A stretch of DNA of 37,303 nucleotides from Candidatus Acetocimmeria pyornia (lineage in GTDB: Bacteria; Bacillota; Sulfobacillia; UBA3575): contig SESX01000005.1 in assembly GCA_004367365.1 (NCBI GenBank), forward strand, positions 1 to 37,303, written 5' to 3'. Positions 25,734 to 33,553 of this stretch are shown piece after piece. Each line of letters starts with the position of its first letter. Positions within the stretch are counted from its first letter, which is position 1. The notes beneath the pieces are model-generated. The model worked only from the letters and a program-made list of their open reading frames with translations, had not been told where the DNA came from and searched no databases. A program made the translations under genes and the position numbers.

Positions 25734-25958
25734 ATGGTTCACCTTCCAAGTGGATTCTCTGACTCTAATTAGTGTCACATCGACACGCCTGAAATATGAC
25801 AAGGGAGAGAGGCCTGGACGGGTGCAAATTCTGGCTGGACGATACGAATTTGGCAAGCTCAAGGAGATACAAACGGGAGGAAGCATTGGGGGTTCTGACG
25901 AATGAAACAGGAGAGGTTTGGAGTAAATTGAGCCAACAAAACGTAAAGGTGATACCAT

Positions 25959-27386
25959 GTGAAGTTTGCTTTACAGGTATTTTTTCATAACTTCAATTTC
26001 CTCGTCTATTTCATCTACGGTCTCGTTTTTTTCCTCAGCGGGTTTGCCGCCTGGTTTCAAGCACGCAGGAGGAGCGAACTGGTAATAGCCAGGTATTTGC
26101 CCTTCTTAGCTGGCTTTGGTATCCTTCATGGTCTTGCCGAATGGGGTGTGATCTTTATCCCCATTTATGCCGCTTACGTCGGAAGCCTCACCCTGCTGGC
26201 GATGAAGGTTTTTGAGGTTCTCCTGGTAGGTTCCTCCTTTGCCCTTCTCCTTCATTTTGGGGTAAGTCTTCTTTGTGATTCAACCAACCTGAACCGGCGG
26301 CTCAGTTATGTAGCACCGGTATTGTTTGGGGTTTGGCTGGGTGTGGTCATGATCACCCTGATTGTAAATGGCGGGCAGGTCCTACCGGGCTGGTTCTTAA
26401 GCATGGAAGCATCTGCACGGTATGCCTTCGGTCTGCCCGGGGCCCTGGTCACAGCCTTCGCTTTCTGGCGCCAAATTTCAGAATTCGATGCGCTGAAGCT
26501 ACCAAGGGTCAGGCTCACCGTCGCCATTATGTCCCTGGGCTTTGCCAGTTACGGGGTGGCTGCCGGGGTCTTCGTTCCCGGTGCTCCATTCGTACCAGCT
26601 TCTGTGGTTAACGCCGAAGCATTTTTCCAGGTAGTAGGTATTCCGGTCCAGGTCTTTCGCATGTTTTTCGGCGGCCTGATTACCTGTTGCCTGATTCGAG
26701 TGATGGATGTTTTTGAGCTTGAAGTAAGTAGATGGTTGGAAGAGTCAGCGCGGCAGCAGGCCGTTCTGACAGAGCGGGAGCGGATCAGCCGTGACCTCCA
26801 CGATGGGGTTATCCAGTCTATCTACGGGGCAGGCCTGGTTCTCGAGACTGCCCTGCATACCATGGACAATGACCCCGGTGCGGCGTCAACCTTGGTTTCA
26901 AAGGCCATAGAAAGGTTGAACGGAACCATCCGTCAAATCCGGGAGTATATCCTCCAGCTTGAAGAGAGGGAAAGTATTAGTTTCACCGACGAAATGGCCA
27001 GGATCAGCCGCGAACTAGAGGAAGAGACCGGCATTAAGGTAAATCTTCGCATTAAAGGTGGAAGCGAAAGACAGCCACCGGCGCTACTGCGAGAAGAACT
27101 CTCCTACGTCCTCCGGGAAGCCATCAACAATGCAAAGCAACACGGGCGGGCGAAAAAGGTGGATGTCCTAGTGGTTTACAAGGATAGGAAAATAGAAATG
27201 GTTGTCGCTGACAACGGAACTGGCTTTGACCTGCACCTGGTGAGGAGCAAGGGCCAAGCCCTGCGCGGTCGCGGTCTGGTTAACATGGAACGCAGGTGCC
27301 GGCGCTTGGGTGGGTCATTTCAGATCACCAGTGCACCGGGACAGGGTACAGTGGTCAAAGCTAGTATTCCGTACGGGGGGGTCTGA
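25959..27386 (+). CDS. NarL-type membrane sensor histidine kinase
   Basis: 475 aa. About seven membrane helices fill residues 10-260. The kinase core follows: HisKA_3 H-box ERISRDLHDGVIQ near 275-287 (phosphorylated His in DLHD), an N-box (EAINNAKQHG) and G boxes (ADNGTGFD, GRGLVNMERR) near 385-440. It passes phosphate to the response regulator encoded right after, which starts one nt past the stop. The start is GTG 25959 with AAAGGTGA 6 nt before. The signal is unknown; the many-helix sensor resembles MASE-type or 7TM sensors, not periplasmic ones. Confidence 0.92.
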   Translation: MKFALQVFFHNFNFLVYFIYGLVFFLSGFAAWFQARRRSELVIARYLPFLAGFGILHGLAEWGVIFIPIYAAYVGSLTLLAMKVFEVLLVGSSFALLLHFGVSLLCDSTNLNRRLSYVAPVLFGVWLGVVMITLIVNGGQVLPGWFLSMEASARYAFGLPGALVTAFAFWRQISEFDALKLPRVRLTVAIMSLGFASYGVAAGVFVPGAPFVPASVVNAEAFFQVVGIPVQVFRMFFGGLITCCLIRVMDVFELEVSRWLEESARQQAVLTERERISRDLHDGVIQSIYGAGLVLETALHTMDNDPGAASTLVSKAIERLNGTIRQIREYILQLEERESISFTDEMARISRELEEETGIKVNLRIKGGSERQPPALLREELSYVLREAINNAKQHGRAKKVDVLVVYKDRKIEMVVADNGTGFDLHLVRSKGQALRGRGLVNMERRCRRLGGSFQITSAPGQGTVVKASIPYGGV

Positions 27387-27387
27387 C

Positions 27388-28056
27388 TTGGCTGCACTTG
27401 AGAAGGGGAAAAAAACGAGGGTCATGATTGTCGACGACCACGAGGTGGTCAGGGTTGGGCTAGCTGCACTCCTGGAAAGGGAAGAGGATTTGACGGTAGT
27501 ATCCAACGTGGGGCGCACAGATGAGGTCATGGCTGATTTCAAAAGGCTCCGGCCGGATGTGGTGGTCATGGATATCCGGATGCCCGGGGAGAGCGGTATC
27601 GAGCTTTGCCGGACCATGCTCGACCACGACCCCGATACCAGGGTTATCATGCTCACCGCCTATGCCAATGAAGAAGCAGTAATGGCCTCCATCATGGCTG
27701 GGGCAAAGGGTTACGTGCTTAAAGAGATTGGTAGCCAGGAACTGGTCAAGGCCATCAAGACGGTGGCTGCAGGGGAGTCGCTTTTGGACCCGGCTGTAAC
27801 CGAGCAGGTCTTGAGACAGATCCGGAATTCCAGGGAGGGTCAGATTCTTTCGCATCCAGACCTCAATGATAACGAGCGGAAAATCCTTGAATTGATCGCC
27901 GAGGGGAAAACTAACCGCGAGATAGCTGATGAGGTCTTCTTGAGCGAGAAAACGGTTCGAAACTACGTGAGCAGCATTCTCAATAAACTGAAGCTCAAGA
28001 ACCGCTCGCAGGTGGCCGCTTACGCGGCCCGCGAAAAGCTTTGGAGTTCAAGGTGA
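27388..28056 (+). CDS. NarL/FixJ-family response regulator
   Basis: 222 aa. Receiver domain (about 10-125) with the phospho-acceptor Asp in VVVMDIRMPG, acidic pair DD in VMIVDDHE and the Lys in YVLKEIG. LuxR-type helix-turn-helix (about 155-215; AEGKTNREIADEVFLSEKTV). TTG 27388 comes one base after the kinase stop and has GGGGGGGT upstream; the ORF-track start at 27310 lies inside the kinase gene. Partner of the preceding kinase, and probably controls a few unlinked genes. Confidence 0.93.
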   Translation: MAALEKGKKTRVMIVDDHEVVRVGLAALLEREEDLTVVSNVGRTDEVMADFKRLRPDVVVMDIRMPGESGIELCRTMLDHDPDTRVIMLTAYANEEAVMASIMAGAKGYVLKEIGSQELVKAIKTVAAGESLLDPAVTEQVLRQIRNSREGQILSHPDLNDNERKILELIAEGKTNREIADEVFLSEKTVRNYVSSILNKLKLKNRSQVAAYAAREKLWSSR

Positions 28057-28093
28057 GATATTGGAGGTCACAAGGGGCCGGGGTGTTTGAACG

Positions 28094-28840
28094 GTGAGGG
28101 TTGCAGTTCTTTCTGATATTCATGGGAATCTGGCTGCTCTACAGGCAGTTCTGGCCGATGTACGGGAGCAGAAAGTAGACGAGCTGGTGGTTCTGGGGGA
28201 CCTTGTTTCCAAGGGCCCCGAGGGCAACGAGGTGGTTGAAGCCATCAGGGGTATCAGCAGGACCCGTACCACCGTGATTATGGGTGGAGGGGAGGAACTA
28301 CTCGCAGCACCCGGACGGGCCGGAGATTGCCTGCCCAATTCGCAGCGCCTTGCCCTGTATATATGGGAGAAGGAGCGCCTGACGGAAGAAAGTATTCAGT
28401 ACCTGACAGCCCTGCCCTATTCACACCGGGTCCTGTTGCCAGGAGATGCCGGAGGCCAGATTGCCTTCTACCACGCCTCACCCTGGAATACCGTTGAGAT
28501 CATTAATCCTGACGCACCGAACCACGTGCTGGAAAAGCTCTTTGTGCGGACGGAGGACCGGATCGTGTGTTACGGTCATATCCACCGTCCTTTTGTCAGG
28601 TTTGTGGGTGGTAGGGTGGTGGTTAATGCAGGAAGTGTGGGCCAGCCCTTCGACGGAGACCCCCGGGCTTGTTATTTCCTTTTGTCCTTTCAAGGCGGGC
28701 GTTGTTCTTTTGAGCTGCGAAAGATACCGTATGATGTGAACGTAACCATAAACATGGCCCGGCGCACAGGGATGCCTGGGGTTGAGGTTTACGCCGAGAT
28801 GATGCGGAACGCGATGTATCCTCTTGCCTCGCAGGACTAG
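28094..28840 (+). CDS. Metallophosphoesterase (YfcE-like), altered GNHD motif
   Basis: 248 aa. Calcineurin-like phosphodiesterase fold: SDIHGN at the start, VLGDLVSKGP, YHASPW, CYGHIHRPF and NAGSVGQPFDGD, as in diadenosine-tetraphosphatase-like or YfcE proteins. The usual GN(H/D)(D/E) motif reads MGGGEE, losing the bridging Asn and the His that acts in catalysis, so activity may be weak or changed. GTG 28094 start. It follows the response regulator by 37 bases and could be in the same operon. It ends on CTAG shared with the convergent lipoprotein gene. Confidence 0.82.
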   Translation: MRVAVLSDIHGNLAALQAVLADVREQKVDELVVLGDLVSKGPEGNEVVEAIRGISRTRTTVIMGGGEELLAAPGRAGDCLPNSQRLALYIWEKERLTEESIQYLTALPYSHRVLLPGDAGGQIAFYHASPWNTVEIINPDAPNHVLEKLFVRTEDRIVCYGHIHRPFVRFVGGRVVVNAGSVGQPFDGDPRACYFLLSFQGGRCSFELRKIPYDVNVTINMARRTGMPGVEVYAEMMRNAMYPLASQD

Positions 28841-29871
28841 CTTAGCTTTTTCACTTGCTTGTTCTTGAGATCGGCTTCCCAGAGGCCGATCTTTTCTGGG
28901 TCTGCCTTCTTCTTGTCGCCTGCCTCCACCTCGAAAACGATTCGGTCGCCGGATGGCTGCGAGCGGACCAAGGAGAGCTGGTAATCTGGCTGAGGGAACC
29001 GGTTGGAAAGCCCCAATCGTACCGGCTGGCCTGAGGAGGTTTCGTAGAAAGTAATTTGTCTGACCCCGGGACCGGTAGTCACTTCCGCGGCCAGAAAGCG
29101 CGAAGTAGCGGTCCATAAGACCCGGTTCCCAGTTCCCATGGGGTAAAGGTTTATGGGCGTGATTGTGCCCGATTCCATCTCTACCATGGCGAGCAGGCCG
29201 TTGGTGCCCCGCGTGATAAAGGCCAGTTTCTTCGTGTCCGGTGAAACCGCGAGGGGGCCAAATCCTTCCCGCCCGACCTTTGCCGCGGGGTCCTGCCTGT
29301 TAAAGGGTGGAATGAAGGTCTCTGGTAGGGCTGTGATGGGAATGAGCATTCTTTGGCTTCCTGAAGCGGTGGCTGTGTGCCGAACTTCATAGAGGGTACC
29401 ATCTTCCTGGATAAACTCCGAGCCGCCTAGAAGCTCTGCGGCCACGATCTTAAAGGTGCCGTTCTTCCGGGCCAAGGTGAAATCCTCATCGATGAAACGG
29501 GCCCATGGTTCCCGGGTATAGGCTAGGTGGGTTCTGACTTCAAAGCTGATGTCCCCCACGCCTGTCTGGGGAGAGGAGAGAACGTACCCGGTGGGCTGGG
29601 GGTTGGACATGGCTAGGCTGAGCCGGAGCCCTGGGAGACGGTTAAACTGCTTGAGGGCTGCCGGGTCCAGGTGCTTCCGGGCGGCGGCTTCATCCCCGCG
29701 GAGGCGGGCTTCCATGAACGTGGTGAGGACGGAATGGGCCTCTTTCTCTTCAGGGGAGGAGCCTTTTTTATCCGACGAAAAAAGGGAGCAGGAGGCCAGG
29801 AACACCAGGCTAACCGAAAGTGGAATGATGATGAGTAGGATGAGCCGTGGTAACCGGTGGTGGTTAAGCAA
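28837..29871 (-). CDS. Lipoprotein with beta-propeller-like repeats, unknown function
   Basis: 344 aa from TTG 29871; the Shine-Dalgarno GAAGGGGGG lies 6-7 nt ahead, and the track's 30 extra residues precede it. Short basic start, hydrophobic core (LILLIIIPLSVSLVFL) and lipobox LASC, so lipid-anchored outside the membrane. An N-terminal helical part (about 45-90) is followed by an NTF2/DUF4829-like region and then a TolB/WD-like beta region (about 190-344; GFGPLAVSPDTKKLAFITRG, LWTATSRFLAAEV). The substrate is unknown. Its 5' leader is unusually structured. Its stop codon shares CTAG with the convergent phosphoesterase. Confidence 0.8.
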   Translation of the reverse strand: MLNHHRLPRLILLIIIPLSVSLVFLASCSLFSSDKKGSSPEEKEAHSVLTTFMEARLRGDEAAARKHLDPAALKQFNRLPGLRLSLAMSNPQPTGYVLSSPQTGVGDISFEVRTHLAYTREPWARFIDEDFTLARKNGTFKIVAAELLGGSEFIQEDGTLYEVRHTATASGSQRMLIPITALPETFIPPFNRQDPAAKVGREGFGPLAVSPDTKKLAFITRGTNGLLAMVEMESGTITPINLYPMGTGNRVLWTATSRFLAAEVTTGPGVRQITFYETSSGQPVRLGLSNRFPQPDYQLSLVRSQPSGDRIVFEVEAGDKKKADPEKIGLWEADLKNKQVKKLS

Positions 29872-29968
29872 GAACGACCCCCCTTCGGGAAATAGTTTTT
29901 CACAGTGCAGGCATTTTAATCGTGGTGGCGGCATGGGCGACCAGTACGAAAATGCCACCATCCGCCTT

Positions 29969-30055
29969 GCCAGGGGTGCTCCTCCACTCGCCTTCTTTAT
30001 TCCTCGGCCCTCCGGGCCTGCGGCATAACCGGTCTCGTTCCGGAGTACCCCTGGC
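29969..30055 (-). ncRNA. Structured 5' leader of the lipoprotein gene, possible cis-regulatory RNA
   Basis: On the minus strand a 14-nt arm (30055-30042) pairs with a second arm (29982-29969), with all pairs matched except one wobble position, enclosing about 60 nt. Inside are two hairpins: GGCCC/GGGCC (30018-30006) and CCGG/CCGG (30043-30029, competing with the closing helix). Downstream, GGCATTTT and AAAATGCC can pair, as can GGTGGC and GCCACC, in overlapping alternatives near 29900-29955. It lies between the selenoprotein terminator and the lipoprotein start. It matches no riboswitch class I can identify. Confidence 0.4.
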
Positions 30056-30130
30056 GTGCAACCTTTGCGAAATACCGCTTACAATTTTACTCGGGGGTGC
30101 CGCCGCTTCAGAGGCGGTATGGAGCAAAAA

Positions 30131-30161
30131 AAGGGCGTGCCCTGAGATCAGAGAACGCCCA
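30131..30161 (-). terminator. Rho-independent terminator of the HesB-like gene
   Basis: On the minus strand GGGCGT pairs with ACGCCC around a second helix (CTCTGA/TCAGGG), and then seven T follow (30127-30133 on the plus strand as A). It ends the transcript about 75 bases after the HesB-like stop. Confidence 0.88.
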
Positions 30162-30235
30162 AGGAAAGGATCGTCAGGCTGGCGGTTAACTGGTGGCCTG
30201 CCCCGGGTTAACTTGGTTGCAGGGGCTTCTAGAGG

Positions 30236-30535
30236 CTAGCAGGAGGAAGTCATTGGACCGCGAATGGCAAACCCACCCCCGCCGAACCAGGTTCTGTGGT
30301 AGTCAATGGTAGCCCCGGAAAGATACCTGGCGGCCTGGGGGTCGATGATAAACTTGAGGCCAGAAATCTCCACCACTTTATCGTTCTCTTTCTCTGACCC
30401 GTCCAGGGCCAGTCCAAAACTGGGACCTCCTCAACCGAAACCCTGGATAAAGAGGCGGATGGAATTTGAAGTGGTCTTTTTGTCTTGCAGGAGTTCCTTG
30501 AACTTTTTGACCGCCTTCTCGGTAACCTTGATCAA
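30236..30535 (-). CDS. HesB/IscA-like selenoprotein with in-frame TGA (Sec35)
   Basis: The ORF track misses this gene because of TGA at 30433-30431. Read through, it gives 99 aa: IKVTEKAVKKFKELLQ, IRLFIQGFG-Sec-GGPSFGLALD, GLKFIIDPQAARYLSGATID and a Cys end (TSSC). This is the HesB/IscA-type A-type carrier fold (Fe-S binding). The TGA sits exactly at the conserved Cys, where HesB-like selenoproteins are known to carry Sec. A hairpin just after it (CCAGU/ACUGG, loop UUUGG, on the minus strand of 30423-30409) fits a bacterial SECIS with Gs in the loop. TTG 30535 has AAGGAGGG 6 nt ahead. Own promoter with a CsoR-like operator, own terminator. A nonsense pseudogene is the alternative. Confidence 0.82.
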
Positions 30536-30620
30536 AGCAAACCCTCCTTGTTCACGGTCTTCCGTGCCAAATTCAAAGCAAAAGGTTCTCGAGCATAGGC
30601 TTTAGGAATTACTTATACCT

Positions 30621-30636
30621 ATACCCCTAGTGGTAT
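30621..30636 (-). promoter_or_regulatory. CsoR-family operator-like palindrome
   Basis: ATACCCCTAGTGGTAT, one base from the perfect palindrome ATACCCCTAGGGGTAT that resembles CsoR/CstR-type operators (copper or persulfide sensors). It overlaps the last bases of the -10 and the start point of the HesB-like promoter, the place for a repressor. Confidence 0.6.
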
Positions 30637-30663
30637 CATAACACACCCTGAAGGGAAAGTCAA
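30635..30663 (-). promoter_or_regulatory. sigma-A promoter of the HesB-like selenoprotein gene
   Basis: On the minus strand TTGACT (30663-30658), exactly 17 nt, TATGAT (30640-30635). The leader to TTG 30535 is about 90 nt. Confidence 0.8.
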
Positions 30664-30704
30664 TGTTGGTCTGTTACTGGTTTAAAAATTCGGGTTCAAA
30701 AAAG

Positions 30705-30846
30705 TGGTAACGACTATGGTGACCAACGTTGGTCAGCGGATCCGAGCCAGCAGGCCGAGGAGAGAGGCTTTGGGTTGAGCAAAGACCGTCCGTCGCAGGC
30801 CATAGGATTGTGGTGTGATGGCTTCTAAACGCCATGGTCGTTACCG
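30705..30846 (+). ncRNA. Structured leader upstream of the FtsA-like gene, possible riboswitch
   Basis: A 17-bp helix with three wobbles pairs 30705-30721 with 30830-30846. Inside, a 16-bp perfect palindrome TGACCAACGTTGGTCA (30720-30735) partly competes with the helix and can form a hairpin with ACGT loop. A CTTTG/CAAAG hairpin follows (about 30770-30787). At 30974-31000 CCTTG pairs with CAAGG, and GTTCCC with GGGAAC, which would bury the Shine-Dalgarno AAGGAGG of the leader ORF. This is the layout of a translation-controlling riboswitch or thermosensor. No class is recognised, and no clear promoter was found. Confidence 0.4.
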
Positions 30847-31010
30847 GGGCTGGTGGCCTGTTTTGTCCGTCATATCCTGTAGGTAGGTGAAGGAAAAAGA
30901 TGGTGGTTGTCGAATTACGGCATCGATAACCTTTCTTGCTCTATTTTTCGGCCCCTTCGGCTTGCGGCCCAAGCCTTGTTCCCGGGGGAACTTGGCAAGG
31001 AGGTCTTCAG

Positions 31011-31070
31011 ATGTCAATTCTTGCCGGGACTGCCTCGGTTAGAAAGAAATGTGCGGAGTTGATACCATGA
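31011..31070 (+). CDS. Leader peptide ORF, 19 codons
   Basis: ATG 31011 sits 5 nt after a perfect AAGGAGGTC, a stronger site than that of the gene it precedes. It reads MSILAGTASVRKKCAELIP. Its TGA (31068-31070) overlaps ATG 31067 of the FtsA-like gene by 3 nt, so ribosomes ending here would restart there. It is probably a coupling or regulatory leader, as the Shine-Dalgarno can be hidden in a hairpin. It could be fortuitous because it is short. Confidence 0.5.
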   Translation: MSILAGTASVRKKCAELIP

Positions 31071-33283
31071 AACAGAAATCCTCTTTACGGTTTTCCCTGG
31101 ATATTGGTACCAGGAAGGTGCTCGGGCTTTTGACAGAGGAGCACGGCAGCGTAATCAGGGTCCGCTACGCAGCCCGCCGGGAACATGAGGGCCGGTCGAT
31201 GCTGGACGGGCAGATTCATAACATTCCTGAGGTGGGTCGCGTTTTGATAGAGGTTAAGGAGGAACTTGAAAAAAAGGCCGGGGTGAAGCTGATGGAGGCG
31301 GCGGTGGCCGCGGCCGGTCGGGCTTTACGTACCGCCCGGGGAAAGGCCGAGGTAGTTTTCGGGACCCTTTCGCCCGTAAGAAAGGAGCAGATCCGCGCCC
31401 TGGAATGGGAGGCGGTAAGTGACGCGCAGGAAAGGCTGGCGAGTGAACTTCGGACCAGCAATGAACAGACACGTTTCCACTGTGTTGCCTACAGTGTTCT
31501 CCGGTACTGGCTTGATGGGGTGAGGATGGCTAATCTGGAGGGGCAGGTTGGGGAAAGGGTTCAGGTGGAGGTGATTGCCACCTTCCTCCCGACTGCAGTG
31601 GTAGATTCCCTGGTAGCCGCTTTGGACATCGCCGGGCTTGCGGTAGCCAGCCTGACCCTGGAGCCCATTGCTGCCTTGAAGGCGGTAGTAAAACCGACCA
31701 TGAGGCATTTAAACTTGGTGCTCATCGATATCGGGGCTGGGACTTCGGACATTGCAGTCACCCGGGACGGAGCAGTTGTTGCCTATGCAATGGTACCCGA
31801 GGCAGGAGACGAAGTCACCGAAGAACTGTCCCGCCTTTACCTGCTGGAATTTAATGAAGCTGAAAAGGCAAAACGGCGGCTCTGCCGCGAGAAAGAGTTT
31901 GAGGCCGTGGATGTTCTGGGACAGAACCGGGTACTGCGTACTGATGAGGTCCTCGAGGCCCTCGGGCCGACACTGGACCGCTTGGCGGGTTCCCTGGCTG
32001 AGGCCATCACCAGGATCAACGGTGGCCCACCTACAGGGGTGATGCTGGTGGGAGGGGGGAGCCTCACCCCTACCCTGCCGGAGCGGCTGGCCAAAGCCCT
32101 CGGACTGGACCCAGCACGGGTAGCTCCCAGAACTGCTCAAGCCGTAGATGTTATCAACCGGGGTAGAAAAGGGTTGTCTGGGCCAGATGCGGTGACCCCG
32201 CTGGGAATAGCATTGAACGCCCACCGTGGGGAGGACAACAGGGCTGTAGTCACAGTTGGGGAAAGGCAGGTCCAGGTGTTTCATCCTGGGAGGCTGACGG
32301 TAGGTGCAGCCCTCCAGTCGGCCGGGGTGCGGGCCAGGGATCTGGTAGGAAAACCTGGACCTGGACTGGTGATCAAGGTTAACGGTGAAACCAAGGTGGT
32401 ACCTGGGACCCGCGCTAAGCCGGCGGTGGTGAAGGTCAACGGCCAACCGGCTGACCTGAACACCCAGCTGACTGGTGGGGAGGCAATTGAAATTTTGCCT
32501 GCCGTTGATGGGGAGCCGCCACGGGTTCAGGTGGCAGAGTTTATGCCAGCCGATAGTTTAAGGATAACCATGAACGGGAAAGAGGTTAACATCAAACCCA
32601 GCTGTTTTGTGAATGGTAAACCTTCTCGCCCGGACAGGTACTTGAGGGACGGTGATACGGTTGAATTCAGGTTTCCCCGCATGGTGGGGGAGTTGGTGCA
32701 AGGGTTTTTGAGCGGTTCTCGCTCTGAGGATGCACCTGATGGAAGCGGAGGAGCTGAGGCTGCAAGCTTGGAACAGGTACTCAGTTATGAGTTAAACGGC
32801 GAGAAGAAGGAAGAGGTCTGGCCGCGCTACGTTTTCCTGGTGAACGGTTCACCGGCGGAGAACGATACCCCGGTTAGAGATGGAGACCGTATCGAGTGGC
32901 GCCCTCGGGAGGTTACCATGCGAGTGGTTTTAGAGCAGGCCGGTTTTTCCATGTCGGAACCCGTCCGGGTTACAGTCAACGGGTCTCCGGTATTGATCCC
33001 ACCTATCTGCGAATTGCGAAAGAACGGAAAACCAGCCAGTCTTGAGACCCCTGTGGAAGATGGAGATTTGCTGGAGGTCCTGGAGGCTGGTTCCGGCGGA
33101 CCCCTTTTGAACCAGCTTTTCACGCTGGTTGATTTTGACCCAACCCCACCGAGAACCGGGGCCCGGTTGATCCTTAAGGTGAATGGGAAACCTGCCCGCT
33201 TTACCACACCCCTCAAGGAAGGGGATAAAGTTGACCTTTACTGGGACGGCGGTAGTTCTGGTTCTTTGGAAAACGAGGGATAG
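31067..33283 (+). CDS. FtsA/PilM-like actin-fold protein with C-terminal beta-grasp-like repeats
   Basis: 738 aa from ATG 31067 (GGAG 8 nt ahead); ATG 31049 in the track has no good site. Residues 1-370 are an FtsA-type (SHS2/actin-like) ATPase: phosphate loop SLDIGTRKVLG, second phosphate site LVLIDIGAGTSDIAVTR, and adenosine site VMLVGGGSLTPTLPERLA. About 375-735 is a string of about five or six short units, each with VNGxP and GDxVE-like turns (VKVNGQPADLNTQL, FVNGKPSRPDRYLRDGDTVE, LVNGSPAENDTPVRDGDRIE, KNGKPASLETPVEDGDLLEV, KVNGKPARFTTPLKEGDKVD). These look like ThiS/MoaD or SLBB-type beta-grasp folds. No signal peptide or membrane helix. It could polymerise on a membrane through partners; the role is unknown. 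Confidence 0.78.
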   Translation: MKQKSSLRFSLDIGTRKVLGLLTEEHGSVIRVRYAARREHEGRSMLDGQIHNIPEVGRVLIEVKEELEKKAGVKLMEAAVAAAGRALRTARGKAEVVFGTLSPVRKEQIRALEWEAVSDAQERLASELRTSNEQTRFHCVAYSVLRYWLDGVRMANLEGQVGERVQVEVIATFLPTAVVDSLVAALDIAGLAVASLTLEPIAALKAVVKPTMRHLNLVLIDIGAGTSDIAVTRDGAVVAYAMVPEAGDEVTEELSRLYLLEFNEAEKAKRRLCREKEFEAVDVLGQNRVLRTDEVLEALGPTLDRLAGSLAEAITRINGGPPTGVMLVGGGSLTPTLPERLAKALGLDPARVAPRTAQAVDVINRGRKGLSGPDAVTPLGIALNAHRGEDNRAVVTVGERQVQVFHPGRLTVGAALQSAGVRARDLVGKPGPGLVIKVNGETKVVPGTRAKPAVVKVNGQPADLNTQLTGGEAIEILPAVDGEPPRVQVAEFMPADSLRITMNGKEVNIKPSCFVNGKPSRPDRYLRDGDTVEFRFPRMVGELVQGFLSGSRSEDAPDGSGGAEAASLEQVLSYELNGEKKEEVWPRYVFLVNGSPAENDTPVRDGDRIEWRPREVTMRVVLEQAGFSMSEPVRVTVNGSPVLIPPICELRKNGKPASLETPVEDGDLLEVLEAGSGGPLLNQLFTLVDFDPTPPRTGARLILKVNGKPARFTTPLKEGDKVDLYWDGGSSGSLENEG

Positions 33284-33553
33284 GTACGGGGTCGGCTGGA
33301 AGTCCAGTTAAGGGGTGTTTTTCAGAAGCAACCCGGGGTCCTGGCTGCCCTGGGCTCTGTTTTTTTGCGGCTCGGTTATGGTAGAATAACGGGTGAGTCA
33401 TGGGGCTGAGGCAGCGAAAGCCGGGGGTCGGGACACGGACTATTAGAGCAAGCCTGGGATACAGCTGCCTTGGCGAGATGGTGGTGGGTAGGGGGGCAGA
33501 TGAAGGTGGGCCTTGGCCTGGTAACGGACGTGTGCTGAAGGGGGAGTGGATCC

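Noticed and set aside
25734-25958. GTCATATT resembling a sigma-E -35 on the minus strand near the TPR gene.
   Set aside because: The matching -10 keeps only four of eight positions.
29969-30055. Twister ribozyme or c-di-GMP riboswitch in the lipoprotein leader.
   Set aside because: Some bases resemble twister (GCCCGGA) or GEMM (CGCAAAGG), but the conserved core pairs and loops of either class could not be placed.
30306-30605. 99-aa plus-strand ORF.
   Set aside because: Shadow of the HesB-like selenoprotein on the minus strand.
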